64,000 nt of DNA from Gigaspora margarita. Its lineage: Eukaryota; Glomeromycota; Glomeromycetes; Diversisporales; Gigasporaceae. The number at the start of each line of letters is the position of its first letter. The stretch's first letter is position 1. The DNA lies in the NCBI GenBank assembly GCA_009809945.1, contig WTPW01000497.1, positions 338,155 to 402,154 of the forward strand, written 5' to 3'. Shown one piece after another: positions 49,500 through 60,702 of this stretch. The notes beneath the pieces were generated by a model. It was not told where the DNA came from and did not search any database. It saw nothing but the letters and a program-made list of their open reading frames with translations. The translations under genes and the position numbers were made by a program.

Positions 49500-50404
49500 G
49501 GCAGTTTCAGGTGATGTGATCTCTTTCTCCACACCTGAAGCAGGTTAACCCTCATAGTTGGGTAGCCAGGGCAGATTAGACCTTCGTTGAAATGAGTTGG
49601 TATTACCTTCAGTCCCCGTAGCAAGACTAGTGGTTAATTTTGCATAATTGGCAGCCATCTGCTGCATTTGTTGAGATAGTTCCTCCACTCAGGTTTGGTG
49701 TGACTCACTCTTCTTCTTATTTTTTTAGTACTTTTCGCTTCGATTCTCCTTGCAGCAGCTATGGCTTCATCTAAGGTTTCAGGGTCACCAAGAGACATTA
49801 TTGCTACAGTTTTTTCTTTTAGGCCCCCCTGAAACATTCGTATGACATAGTTGGCAGGCAGTCTACAGTCTGGGTCAACCTTCTACAACAATTTTTTGAA
49901 CTTGTGGGCATACCTATCAACTTTTTCGTTTTCATTTTGGGCAAGGGTGTTTAGCGCAATTTGCCATTAGTGCCTTTGTTCTGGGGTGGCGAAGTATTTT
50001 ACAAAGGATTATACAAAGCTATCATTCGTGTGATTTTCATCATCCCAATACAGCAAGTCTTCTTTGTTATCGATATACCAGCTGGCTGCAATTCCCGCCA
50101 AGTATCCAGATGCGATTCTAAATTTTCTTCCCTGACCCCAATTATTAGCATCCGCAGCTCTCTCAAAGGCTTCGATCCATTCGACAGGGTCTTCGTTATC
50201 TTCTCCCTTAAAGGTCTTTATGTGAACCCAATTATTTTCATGAGGCGTGGGTGGGACATCATGCATAGCAATGTCTCTAAAAGCTTAAGCTATGTCACGT
50301 AGGAGATTCTGCATTTGGTTTCGCTCTCGCTACGGCTCATCTTCAGCCAGTAGTTCAGGGACTGGTAGGGGTCGATTAACTTCGTAGTCGTCAATATCTG
50401 ACAT
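49500..50404 (-). pseudogene. gypsy-2 gag
   Basis: The start is taken at ATG 50404 (M-S-D-I-D-D-Y-E-V). A capsid-like segment follows with F-K-G-E-D-N-E-D-P-V-E-W-I-E-A-F (50009-50266) and further helices including F-Q-G-G-L-K-E-K-T-V (49634-49837). A CCHC zinc knuckle C-F-R-C-G-E-R-D-H lies near 49515-49545, with its last Cys after a TGA. At least four in-frame stops or shifts are present. Confidence 0.85.
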
Positions 50405-50492
50405 GATAGGGGTGGTCGAATTAGCCTTAGTAGGGTTATGGTTTTTGAGTAAGGGTCTCTAAGGTGATAGTAGGTAATTATTTATGGTAGTT

Positions 50493-50513
50493 GGATCTCA
50501 CAGTCACCACCAA
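50493..50513 (-). other. Putative primer binding site of gypsy-2
   Basis: Just inside the 5' LTR the minus strand reads ATTGGTGGTGACTGTGAGA. The TGG near its start fits a tRNA CCA end; the tRNA was not identified. Confidence 0.55.
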
Positions 50514-51904
50514 TTGTGAAGGTGTTGGCAATCAGCTAATTAAATAAAATACAACCAACAACACCAATATCTACTAAACCAATATCTAATATTATAGCAA
50601 GACTCTTGATCCTCGAATTGGCAGATAGAAAGAGGCGTGGAAGATTTGGTCTGGGTCTCAAGGTTCGTTTGGGTCTTGCTGCAGCGGGATTAAACGAAGC
50701 TAAGTATATCTTATTTTCTTGTATTTGTTTCTCCTTTAGGTGGTCCTAACTCCACTCTACTTATATAAATCCTTTTTATTTTAGGGTGCTTGGGTTAAAA
50801 GGGTTAAATACGATCGTTAATATTATTAATGATCGACATGTGATCAAGGGTGAAATTGGATTGATGCAGGTATTAATTGAACAATAGGGGCGATTGATTG
50901 ATGAATAAATCAGGCAATCAAAGGGATTAATTGATGGATAGGTTTATATAAAAGGTGATTAATTTGATCTTTCTTTCTTGAACTGGGTTAAAAATTGGTT
51001 CGAAACTTGGGTCACAACTAACGATACGGCTTTATTTTAGAATAACAGATATTCACGGGTATAAGGTAGGTTCATTAAGTGAATTTTATTATAACAAAAT
51101 GGGTTCAATAACAAGAGAAGCTTCGTAACACTTTACTCTTATTTCGAAGGTTAGAACTCAAGTTCGTCTGAGTTATTCAAATGTGAACTCGTTCTGAGTT
51201 AAACTTTATTGAGGCGAAAAGTGAGGGTTTATATACTTTTTACTCTCTTAATAAATACATAGATTTTAGACTAACTATGCTATCTCTATTGAATTTGCTT
51301 CTCCTTATGATGACTTCACTGTGACTCATCCTCTTTGCGGTGAAGGTAGAGGCAGCTTTTCCCAAGCCCGAAGGTGTAAGTGTCATTAAAAACATCTTAG
51401 CGTTGACACTACAATCCGTTATGCGCCAGTACCATTTTACTAGTGAAACCCAAAACTAGGCTAAGTATATTGCTTACAAAAGGGGTAGTAAATAACATTG
51501 ACATTAAAATGCCAAGGGCATAAACTAGTTTTAGCTACTGGGGCTAAGCTACATGTGAAGAATCTATTGTTTATGAAAGGAAAAACAAACAAACATAAGC
51601 AGTGGAATACCAAGAGCATAAACTAGTTTAACTACAGGGGCGAAGTTATATGAAGAATCTATTGTTTACGAAAGGAGAAATAAACAACATTGACAGTGAA
51701 ATACCAAGGGCACAAACTGGATTGTGGCCCTGTCATGCGCAGTTACCCTCCGGAAATACTATCACGCTATTTGGGGCTATGCTGATCTCTTGTACCATAT
51801 CGTGACTTTAGGAGACATCATACGATCATGCAGTATACTTGGTGGGAAAATTACCCTAAAGTAAACAAAAGAAAAAAAAAAGACTTGAGGCGCAGCCCGT
51901 CACA
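50514..51904 (-). repeat. 5' LTR of gypsy-2
   Basis: The forward ends are TGTGAAGGTG and CGTCACA. Differences from the other LTR are mostly G/A and C/T. The transcription start would lie within this LTR on the minus strand. Confidence 0.92.
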
Positions 51905-53255
51905 ACGTACAGTACATATGTTCGAACATTTTGCTTATCATAGATTATTAGTTTCAGTAAAAATCCAAAAGAAAAAAATTAAAAAAATTAAAAAAATCAA
52001 ATCCGATATAATAGATCTGTGAGAAACTACTTGCTTTTCTATTATCAATGAAACATTTCGTATTCTTTTGAAGCCCATCTGCGAAAATTTTCCTATGACA
52101 TGGTCGGTCCTTTCAAGTCTGCTTAACACAGTTATAAGACCACAAAAATTAGACCAAAATGCCTTCAAATTTGTGATATGGTGGATCTCCTTTTTTTTTT
52201 AGCTAAAAACGGATAGTAATCTTATCAGCAAATGCAAAAATAGTAAAATCGTGCGGCCCAATTCAAGAGCGGCATATAAGCGCACTAATAAAAATAATAA
52301 ACTATTCCCCAAGAATAGTTTTTAACTGCATAGAATTTCAAATCATCGAAGAATAATTCTAGAAATGTGTAGAAATAATCATTTAGAGATCCTGACTAAA
52401 TTATAAAAAAAAACTCTCCAAATCATTATATCTCTTAAAATTTCTTTATTATACTTTAAACCTTATTTATAACACCTTTATATATTACTATTTAATTGTA
52501 ATAATGCCAATTTAGACTTAAATTATTATTTATAATACAGTATAATATTAATAATTATATGTTTTTTTTATTTATTCGAATATAAAAAATAATTTATTGC
52601 TTATTCATATAATAAGGATAGTATTTATAGGCACAAATTACTATTATAATTATCAAATCTTTTTTCCTCATAGTAAGCTATTTTTTCATTATGACAATAT
52701 ACTTTAGCTTCCTAATTAAAAATGAAGAGTAAGCTATTTTACATATAATATAAAAAAATTATAAAAATTGGCTTAGTAGATAATGAGATATTTATATTTT
52801 GTTTTTTATAACTATAAAAAATTTTTATAATTATAGAGGAAAAAATGATTTCACTCTTATAAAAAATATAGTAATTTAGACTTACGTAATTTATAAAATT
52901 CTATCCTTCTTATGTGGATTGTGAATTAATTTATTAAATGTCACAGTTAATGATATGAAAATTTGGGTCTAATTTGAAAATATATGCTTTACCAAAATCT
53001 ACCTATACCCTTTTATTAATAATTCTAACCCTAAAACCTAACTCAACCATAAAAAAAAACTGACTTAAAAATTTTAAAAATCGTATATAAAATAGATCCT
53101 AATATGATCGTCCGTGATATTAAATGACTTATTATTTATTTATATCCAAATTTTTAGTATTATCAGAAAAATAAAAATAATTTGAAGAATCTACAAATAT
53201 ATAATATTAGAATTAAATTTTATCAAATATAATAACATAATTAAAATTTTCAATT
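51905..53255. other. AT-rich intergenic sequence downstream of the kinase
   Basis: No gene, TIR pair or strong repeat was seen. Confidence 0.45.
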
Positions 53256-54537
53256 TTAATTACCTTTGATTGCATTTAATATTTTTTGTGTATTAATCAT
53301 TTTACTAGTGTACATATGATCAGAATGAATTTGAGGAACTATTGGCAATGTTTTAATGATTATATCAGCATTTAAAAATTGGTTTTTGATTTCATTTTCA
53401 TCATCTGAAGCTAACTTTTCAATCCAATTATTAATTTCACAATTAATATCCCAAGCATCAGGCCGTTCTTGTGGATCTGAGTTCATGCACAGACTAGCCA
53501 ATTTAACATAACAATCGGGAGTTTCAGAAGCAAAATTTGGCCGCAATCCATTGCAAATTTTTATTGCAAGATCAATATCAAATTTATAACCATCAAAAGG
53601 TTTTTTGCCGGTTGTTATTTCAGATATAATAACACCAAAACCATAGATATCTGCCTTTTGTGTAAACTGTTGCTTTCCTGATAAAACTTCTGGTGCAACA
53701 TAAGGCATGATTCCAAAGATAACACCTTTTGCACTATTTTCTTCTACTTTTTTGGATAATCCTAGATCCGAGATATAAAAAGTACCTTTATTGTGTAGAA
53801 TATTGCCACTATGTAAATCAGCATGGATATAATTCGCATTATGAATTCGGAAAAGATCGAATGAAATATGTTTAAGTTGTTCTAACATGAATTTCCATGT
53901 AAGTTGGTTAAAATTTGATCTTAAAAACTTATAAATATTTCCATCATTAGCGTACTGAAATACCATGAAATATTCATTAGTTTTTGAATTATAAGTTGAA
54001 CCATATATTCGAAGTTCAGTGCCGTATAAATTGCATTTTATGTGATTTTTAAACTTGTATATTATATAAAAACGTTAGCTCAATAAGTTATTACCAAGTT
54101 TAGAAGCACAATTTAAACTTACTTCTCTTAAAATGTCAAGGGAATTTAGATTTCTTTTTGAACTTGACAAGGTCTTGAGTGCGACAATGCTGTTTGGTTC
54201 TCATGATCTTTTATAGATATAATTGTCATTATTACTATTATGTTTGTCATCAATTTTAATTTTTTCAATTTTTCGTATGCCATCTGACCAAGTTGCTCTA
54301 TATATAGATCCAAATCCTCCTTTACCAATTTCTTTAACATCAGATAATCTATCAAATGGAATCCACTCAATTGCATCCTTGTATAAAAAGATTCTAAGTT
54401 GAATTACTTTTAGGTAGTCATCAATATCCTTATTTCCACTTGTCCATTGTGTCGCTATGTCAGGGTCGCAAGATATACACCATGCTTCGCTCGTGTTGTC
54501 TTCATTACAATGTGCACATTTTCCAAATTTTGGGAAG
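53256..54537 (-). CDS. Protein kinase, AM-fungus expanded type (two 3' exons)
   Basis: A Ser/Thr/Tyr kinase-like catalytic domain that would phosphorylate proteins; the substrate is unknown. The exon at 54123-54537 holds C-A-H-C...W-C-I-S-C (zinc-binding-like), W-T-S-G-N-K-D-I-D, W-I-P-F-D-R-L, the glycine loop G-K-G-G-F-G and the lysine motif V-A-L-K. Intron 54054-54122 (GTAAGT..ACAAG, 69 bp) keeps the frame (I-L-R-E then F-K-N-H-I-K-C-N-L). The exon at 53256-54053 holds the catalytic loop H-A-D-L-H-S-G-N, D-L-G in place of D-F-G, A-P-E, and D-I-Y-G-F-G. It ends at TAA, followed by AT-rich DNA. An in-frame TGA lies at 54201-54203 between the glycine loop and the lysine, in a normally variable loop. 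The gene is therefore a recent pseudogene, is read through, or has an undetected splice. Upstream exons are discussed under the repeat array. Confidence 0.75.
54054..54122 (-). other. Kinase intron, 69 bp
   Basis: The donor is GTAAGT (forward 54117-54122), the branch-like GCTAAC and the acceptor ACAAG lie within it. Splicing joins the kinase N-lobe without changing frame. Confidence 0.75.
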
Positions 54538-56587
54538 CTTTATATCGTAAAATACCTTATGTTATTTCAATCTGTTATATGAATTTAAACTTTATATCAA
54601 GTATGAATAGTTTTTATGCTAACCGACTATATTGATGCGAATAAAGTGATTTGAAAAGTATTAAATAATGGTAATAAATATTATATTCTTAATTTGTGAA
54701 CATATTTTACTGAACTTGATTCCCATTACTAATGCATGATATTTATATTCACCTACTAAATTAAATGATTTGAAGCATTGATAAATAAGCATTTATATTC
54801 TTGGTTTGTGAACTTTTTTTTTTGATTTAATTTCAAAGATAAATAATTGATTTTTTATACTCACAAGCTGAATAAGATACAGTAAGTAATGCGAATGAAA
54901 TCATTATTTGATTTGATAGGTATTGTGTAATGACAAATAAGTATTTGTATTCTTGATTTGTGAACTTGGTTTACTGTTTTTAATTCCATCGGTTAATAAT
55001 GATCTCTATACTCACCGACTAGATTAATTTAAATGAAATTATTTGAAGAATATACGTAATTAAAAATAGATAATTAATAATTGACTTTTATACTCACGCG
55101 CTGAATGAAATGATATAATATAACTATAAATAAGTATTTATGTTCTAAATTTGTGCATTTTTTGCTAACTTTAATATGATGATTAATAAATGATTCTTTT
55201 TACCACGATCTGAGTGAATAATTAATACAGATGAAATAGTTTAAAGGGTATTACGTGAATGGAATTAAGTATTTATGTTCTTGATTAGTAATTCAATGAC
55301 TAATAAATGATCTTTATGCTTACCGACTAAATTAAGGAGAATCAAAATGATTAAAAGGATTTTACGTAATAGTAATAAATGAGTATTATGTAATTGGAAT
55401 TAAGTATTTATGTTCTTGATTGTAAGCTTGTTTTGCTAATTTAATTTCAATGACTAATAATGATCTTTATGCTTACTAACTAAATTAAGGAGAATCAAAA
55501 GGATTAAAAGGATTTTACGTAATAATAATAAATAAGTATTTATTTTTGAATGTAGATAATTTTTATACTCACTATCTGAATTAATTCAAATGATATGATT
55601 TGTTGGTATTAAGTAATGATAAATAAATATTTGTGCTCTTTATTTGTGAACTCATTTTGCTGTTTAATTCTATCGATTAAGAAGCGATCTTTGATACTTA
55701 CCGACTAAATGTAAATAAAATTATTTGAAGAGTATTACATAGTGAGAAAAAGATATTTATTTCTTAATTTGTGAACCTGTTTGTTAATTTTAATTCAAAT
55801 AAATATTGTAAACACAGGCAGAATAAAATGATTAATATGAATAAAATGGTTAAGAGTATTGCACAATAGTAAATAAGTATTTAAGTTCTTGAATTTGAGT
55901 TTATTTTGCTGATTTTAACCCAATGATTAAGTGATCCTATACTTACTCTCTTAATGAAATGATTAATGCAAATAAAATGAAGTATTTTTTTTTGTTTTGC
56001 TAAAATTAATTCTTATAATTAATAATTAATTTTTATACTCACAGGCTAAATTAATATGATATGAGATTTGGAGAATATTATTTATTAGTATTAATAAACA
56101 TTTATGTTCTTGATTTATGAACTTGTTTTCGAATTTAATTCCAATGATCAATAAATGTGATGGATCATAATGAAATCAGATTAAAATGAAATACGATAAC
56201 ACATATAAAAAAATTGACAAATCTCCGAAAAATGAAAATTTATGGGCGTATTTTTAGGGTTAAGGATTAAGGTTAGAGGTTAGTTTTATAGTAGAGTTTA
56301 TATAAACAAGTATAAGTGGGTTTTAGAAGGTTAAATGGTTCAAAAGAAAATGTAGATTTCATTTTAAATTATGATCCGCGACAATAAATGATCTTTATAC
56401 TTACTAACTAAATAATTTAAGAATAGTATATTTAATGAATATTATCTGTGAATTTTATTTGCTGATTTTGATTCAAAAATTAATAAATGATATTTACTCA
56501 CAATCTAATTAACGCGTATAAAATGAATTGTACAAATTATTATTTAATTTATACAAATTAAAAATTTTTTATATATAGTAACGTTAC
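54538..56587 (-). repeat. Tandem array of about 15 splice-site-bearing units
   Basis: Degenerate units of about 80-150 bp repeat from 54.6 to 56.5 kb. Each has, on the minus strand, A(T)TTAG/TCAG-NNN-GT(A/G)AGTATAAA and further along a block like TTCACAAATCAAGAACATAA. AG-NNN-GT triplets lie at 54624, 54753, 54865, 55016, 55098, 55207, 55324, 55477, 55573, 55702, 55947, 56043, 56405 and 56502 (low coordinates). The unit at about 55816 is damaged. Spacing between AG and GT is exactly three in 14 of 15. The span between units 13 and 14 is enlarged by the MITE at 56160-56383. An intron-like 54538-54623 (GTTAGC..AAAG) would join the last unit to the kinase exon, and an intron-like 56505-56587 (GTAACG..TTAG) would join an upstream open stretch. 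The interpretation as micro-exons is unproven. Confidence 0.7.
56160..56383. mobile_element. TIR element within the array, about 220 bp
   Basis: GGATCATAAT followed by A/T-rich words and TGAAATC lies at the left, with the inverse AATTATGATCC at the right. It accounts for the one over-long unit of the array. The ends are approximate. Confidence 0.65.
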
Positions 56588-56740
56588 CTAAGTTGATCAT
56601 TATTGTGAAACTTGTATAACACGTGATTTGTATAACACGTGATTTGTAACACTGACTTGTAACACGTGACTTGTGTAACAAATACTGTTCTTGGTGGTGT
56701 TACATTACACAAAACAAAATATACCTCTTTGTGTAGCCCT
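56588..56740 (-). other. Possible upstream exon of the kinase gene
   Basis: On the minus strand this stretch is open for about 50 codons without ATG (T-P-P-R-T-V-F-V-T-Q..., ending F-H-N-N-D-Q-L) and stops at a GTAACG donor-like site. Its phase (two bases left over) matches that needed by the micro-exon reading and by the kinase exon. An in-frame stop lies just upstream. The evidence is weak, and the same bases hold the CACGTG cluster. Confidence 0.3.
56614..56685. promoter_or_regulatory. Cluster of three CACGTG boxes in short repeats
   Basis: Palindromic CACGTG lies at 56620-56625, 56636-56641 and 56663-56668, within 14-18-bp near-repeats of 'ttgtataacacgtgat'. It lies between the kinase array (minus) and the ORF at 56815 (plus). 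CACGTG is the core site of bHLH factors such as yeast Pho4 and Cbf1; a promoter role here is inferred from position. Confidence 0.45.
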
Positions 56741-56814
56741 CTTTAATATCTTCTTTATTAACTTATTACTAAACACAAACTATATCTTTTATTAGCCCAA
56801 ATTATACCAATACA

Positions 56815-57510
56815 ATGCCAACCTTAACTTCTTCCAAAGAACCTGATAGCTATAATATGGACTACTACTATTCCAAATATAAAGACCGTTATGGTATTGG
56901 AATGAATCAAAACAAACCAAGCTTATTAAAAGTTCTTCCACCTAACTTTAATTCAGAATCATGTGAAATTCAAGGCACTAAACACTATTTTCAAGTACCA
57001 AAGCAACCTACTATTGGTACATGCTATTGCAAAAAATACCATACTAGCTTTACTTCTCAATTCTACAGATTAAATCAACCAACTATAATTGGCCAATCTT
57101 TAACTCAAACAACAACCACAATTTCTACTAAAAAATTTAAACAAATTACTGATGAACTACCACCTTCTCCAAACACCAAAACATATAAACAACTAGATTT
57201 ACATACTGCTAATCCAAGAATGTTATTTCCAAGCATTAAAACAGACAAAACTCCTACTGCAATTATTGCTCACTCTCAACACTATTATACATGCTATATT
57301 TGTAAAATCAAAAATATTCCATGTGTAGCTACAGAACAAAGTAGTCATGCTCCAGACTACACTATAGCTTGTTTTTTAAAAAATATTTGTATACTTCATA
57401 GATCTTGTGCTCCACAAATTAATGATATCAAACTCAAACCACTTTCCCCAACAATTCCACTTACACTTGAACAAAAATCTTTAATTTGTGATCCGCGTAT
57501 GAACCAGTGA
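56815..57510 (+). CDS. Uncharacterised 231-residue protein
   Basis: An intact ORF from ATG 56815 to TGA 57508-57510. It is the longest uninterrupted single-exon non-repeat frame in the window. I do not recognise the family. The protein is Lys/Thr/Pro-rich with no signal peptide or membrane segment. It has a C-x-C near residue 70 (C-Y-C-K-K-Y-H) and a Cys cluster in the C-terminal third (Y-T-C-Y-I-C-K-I-K-N-I-P-C and C-I-L-H-R-S-C) that could bind metal. It lies 50-250 bp from the CACGTG cluster and is transcribed away from the kinase. It resembles the ORF starting at 63574 in composition only. Function unknown; it could be a lineage-specific gene or a fragment of a larger one. Confidence 0.65.
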   Translation: MPTLTSSKEPDSYNMDYYYSKYKDRYGIGMNQNKPSLLKVLPPNFNSESCEIQGTKHYFQVPKQPTIGTCYCKKYHTSFTSQFYRLNQPTIIGQSLTQTTTTISTKKFKQITDELPPSPNTKTYKQLDLHTANPRMLFPSIKTDKTPTAIIAHSQHYYTCYICKIKNIPCVATEQSSHAPDYTIACFLKNICILHRSCAPQINDIKLKPLSPTIPLTLEQKSLICDPRMNQ

Positions 57511-57783
57511 AATTTATTATTAGATTTTGGGGGAACATTTGCAGAACACTTACAAAAGAAGTAAAAATGGCAAACTTTACTTCATATTAACCAGGCAAAT
57601 TAAATTCCGGTTACATTAAAAATTGTAGTACAACCGATTACGTAAGACCAGGAGAATCAAGTATCGGTATTTTTTTTAAAAAAAGTTCGATTACTAAAAA
57701 CTTTACCTTGGGAAAACGCCAGATTCCGCTCCTCTAAAACCTTAACTCCTTGCAATTCGGGTACGTACGTGTGTAGACTTTTA
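57511..57783. other. Convergent intergenic spacer
   Basis: The space between the 3' ends of the 231-codon ORF (plus) and the large minus-strand gene. Nothing recognised. Confidence 0.45.
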
Positions 57784-59782
57784 TTACATACTGTCATAAA
57801 TTTTTATTTGCGCTATTTTTTGCTTGTATTGCGTTGCATATCTTGCAATCCAGTTTTGAATAGTTGACACTTTTGGAATATCGCTTTCCTCCAGATTACC
57901 CACTTTTACCAACTCTATTAATTCCTTCCGCATTTCTTCCGCACTATATCTATCACTTTTATTAGTGTTACCCAACAAAAAATAGCCTTCCAAATAAGCT
58001 ATTACGTGTTTACTAATTCTTTTGCCTGCTCCTTTTTTGCTGAATTTTTGATTTTCCTTTAGCGCCCACCCTAATGTAAGTGGAAATTCTTCATGCACGC
58101 TTTTATTTAGTGGTATGTTATAAATTCTATTAGTCGATATTTTGAATAAAAAAATGGAAATATGAATGGATTTTAATATTACCTTTTTCCTTCGCTTAGC
58201 TCTTGTAGGTAGTCAGCCGTCAAGTTATGAGACACAACTCCTAATAATAGAGAACAGATAACCATATATCAGTATATAATTTGCATGAAAATATAATATT
58301 AATATAATAGGATAATAATATATTACCTGATTTACATAGTAATGGAATAAACTATAGAGATTTGGGGGTCGAATGCTGGGTTACTTGAGGATTCGGTTTT
58401 TGTATTTCCTTCTTTTTTAATTTCTCTAATTTCTCTGGTGAAAAATTGATCCATTCACCAATATTAGGCATTGCACATGCTCGAACATATCCTGCATAAT
58501 CACCATCGCACGGCCACTCCCATGAGAACCAATTGGAGTTACCCAGTAAAGTATTGATCTGCTTTTTACCTGAAACTAATAAAAAGAACAATTTATCTAA
58601 TACTTTAAATCTTATATACTTGTCTTACCTTTAGTACGCTCTGGTTCTAAGTGGGCTAATGATGTTCTACAAATTCCTTCAATCGCTACTTCAATATCTG
58701 ATCCCTGTAAAATGTCAAATCCTAAACATACGCGACAACTGATTGCGTGCGAAATCTAGAAATATTCAAAGGAAGAAAAAATAAAATAAAAAAAAAAAGA
58801 ATAAGATAAAAAAAAAAAAAAAATTGATAGAAAACCTGTGCATGGTGGGAATCAATGGTCATTTTAGCTTCACCAGCTTCGAGAAAAGTCCATTTTCTAA
58901 CTTGAACATTGTACCATTCTTTCCATTGCCCCATAATCATCATTAGGTCAGCATTATGATAATGGGGTCCATTATCAGATAAAAAAGAAATCCATTCTGG
59001 CTGAGGATCAAGTTCAGTTATTGCAGCATGTAACGAAGAAGCGGTGAACCAAGCATCTTGGCATGAATCCATTGACCAATGGTCAAAAGTGCGAACCTGT
59101 AAATTATTGCTATTGGGTAGGTGAGTGTATATCAATACCGAGTGCAATGACCATNCTTTTTTTCCAAAGAAATCTTGTTTTGTTTCACGTGCACTTTTTG
59201 GTAGAATTTTTATTTTATAGTCTACAACAATTACGGCCCCTGTTTCATCAAGCTTACCTAAATGCACATTAAATTGTGCATTTAAAAAAACTTTTCTTGT
59301 TTGGTGTGCCAAATAGTATAATAAGTATTCTTGTAGTTCTTTTAATTCTACATGAATTTCAAATGGTATATGATCTCGAATTTGTTTAAATAAGTAGAAA
59401 AAAACTCCACAACAATTACAGGTTAGTTCATGCAATTCGGAGCAGGCTCCAAAAGCATANAGCATACAATGATTAATACAGGTATCATGTTTTATATATC
59501 CAAAAAAATTGACTTTTAGTTCAGTTTCATAATCTTTTTTTAAATATCTTTGTAGATCATTACATTTGGATAATAATCATTCCTTATTATTATTGAATTG
59601 CGAATTAGTCGATATTAAAGGATAACCATGTGTCAGTTTCAAATTGACAAGTAAATTAACGCACTTTGAATACTATTCAACTTGTAATATGATGATTTCG
59701 CAGACATTTATGTTCGTGAAATCACTTAATAGAATTATTGTATCAAACATGTTAAATAGCATTCAAAGGGCGTTAGATTACA

Positions 59783-60100
59783 GATCAGTATAGTATAGTA
59801 TGAGCCGATTTGAAGATCTGTACCATACTGATTCAGTATTATATATACGTTAGGGTAAGAACTATAGCTGACAGGAATTACAAAAAATCAATATGGTACG
59901 ATTACCAAATCAGTATGGTATGGATATGATTTATCAAACCGTACCATTGGTACAGTTTGATAAAATCATATCCATACCCTATTGATCTGGTTAGTCATAT
60001 GTACGTACTATATTGATCTTTGTAATACCTTAGCTGACAAGCAAGGTATAGTTGTCCTGTATCATACTGACCCACTTATCCATACCATACTGATCGCTGT
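59783..60100. mobile_element. TIR element in an intron of the DDE-like gene
   Basis: 'gatcagtatagtatagtatg' at the left and its inverse around 60085 ('ccatactgatcgc') bound the element approximately. Inside, 59917-59978 forms a strong hairpin (GGTATGGATATGATTTATCA with its inverse). Repeated 'gtatggta' words suggest a MITE. Confidence 0.6.
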
Positions 60101-60602
60101 GATTCCAAAGGTAATATATTGAATTTAATACCTGATGATCCAAGTCTGCATAGCATTGTACTAATGTTCTAAGCTCATCAAATGTTTNGTATCCATACAT
60201 ATTACAGATTGAGCAAAGGCCACCTAAGTCTTCTTTATATATATATTGGCCNCCTTGTAAATATTTATGAAACGTCATCCTTTTAATGCCATTAGGGTAC
60301 TCTTCGTGAAACTGTTCCCATAAAGCATCTTTATTATTTTTCAGGTAATATATAGGTAGTCCAGTAGTACTATCTGTTTTATAAGAGCTCATTACTACAT
60401 TCGCTTTATTTTGAATAAAATACTCAATTTGTTCTTTCTTTTCTGGTGCTAATTTTTCTCTAGTTATCTTAGGCTTTTCAAGTTGGATACTTCCTGGACT
60501 ATTAATGAGTGCATATTGATGTGCTTCAGTAATTAGATAGTTTGAGACCTAAAAAATTATTTATTAGTTCAAATGTTTTTTAAAATTATTTTATAGTTAT
60601 TG

Positions 60603-60702
60603 TATGGGTAACCCAGTTACACATGGGTTCATATTCCATGCTTTCGGTACAGATTTATATAAATATGAACTCATGTGTAACTGGGTTACTTATATACCCA
60701 TA
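60603..60702. repeat. 100-bp hairpin in an intron
   Basis: The arms GGGTAACCCAGTTACACATG and AACTCATGTGTAACTGGGTT are inverse. The hairpin lies between the coding blocks ending T-G-L-M and starting V-S-N-Y-L, so it is intronic. Confidence 0.75.

Larger units (their letters stand above)
41929..51904 (-). mobile_element. Full-length Ty3/gypsy retrotransposon (gypsy-2)
   Basis: Two LTRs of 1393 and 1391 bp flank 7.19 kb of internal DNA with gag, protease, RT, RNase H and integrase remnants in gypsy order on the minus strand. Primer-binding and polypurine-like sites lie at the expected places. The LTRs are roughly 93-95% identical in the parts compared by eye, so the insertion is younger than gypsy-1. 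Flanking 5-mers (TATGT left, ACGTA right) do not match. At most ATGT/ACGT could be a decayed 4-bp duplication, so recombination between copies is possible. Confidence 0.9.

Noticed and set aside
41924..51909. Target duplication for gypsy-2
   Set aside because: The flanking bases TATGT and ACGTA do not match. Calling ATGT/ACGT a duplication would be forcing it.
54447..54635. 62-codon plus-strand ORF
   Set aside because: It is antisense to the kinase exon with the C-x2-C motif, which reads coherently on the minus strand.
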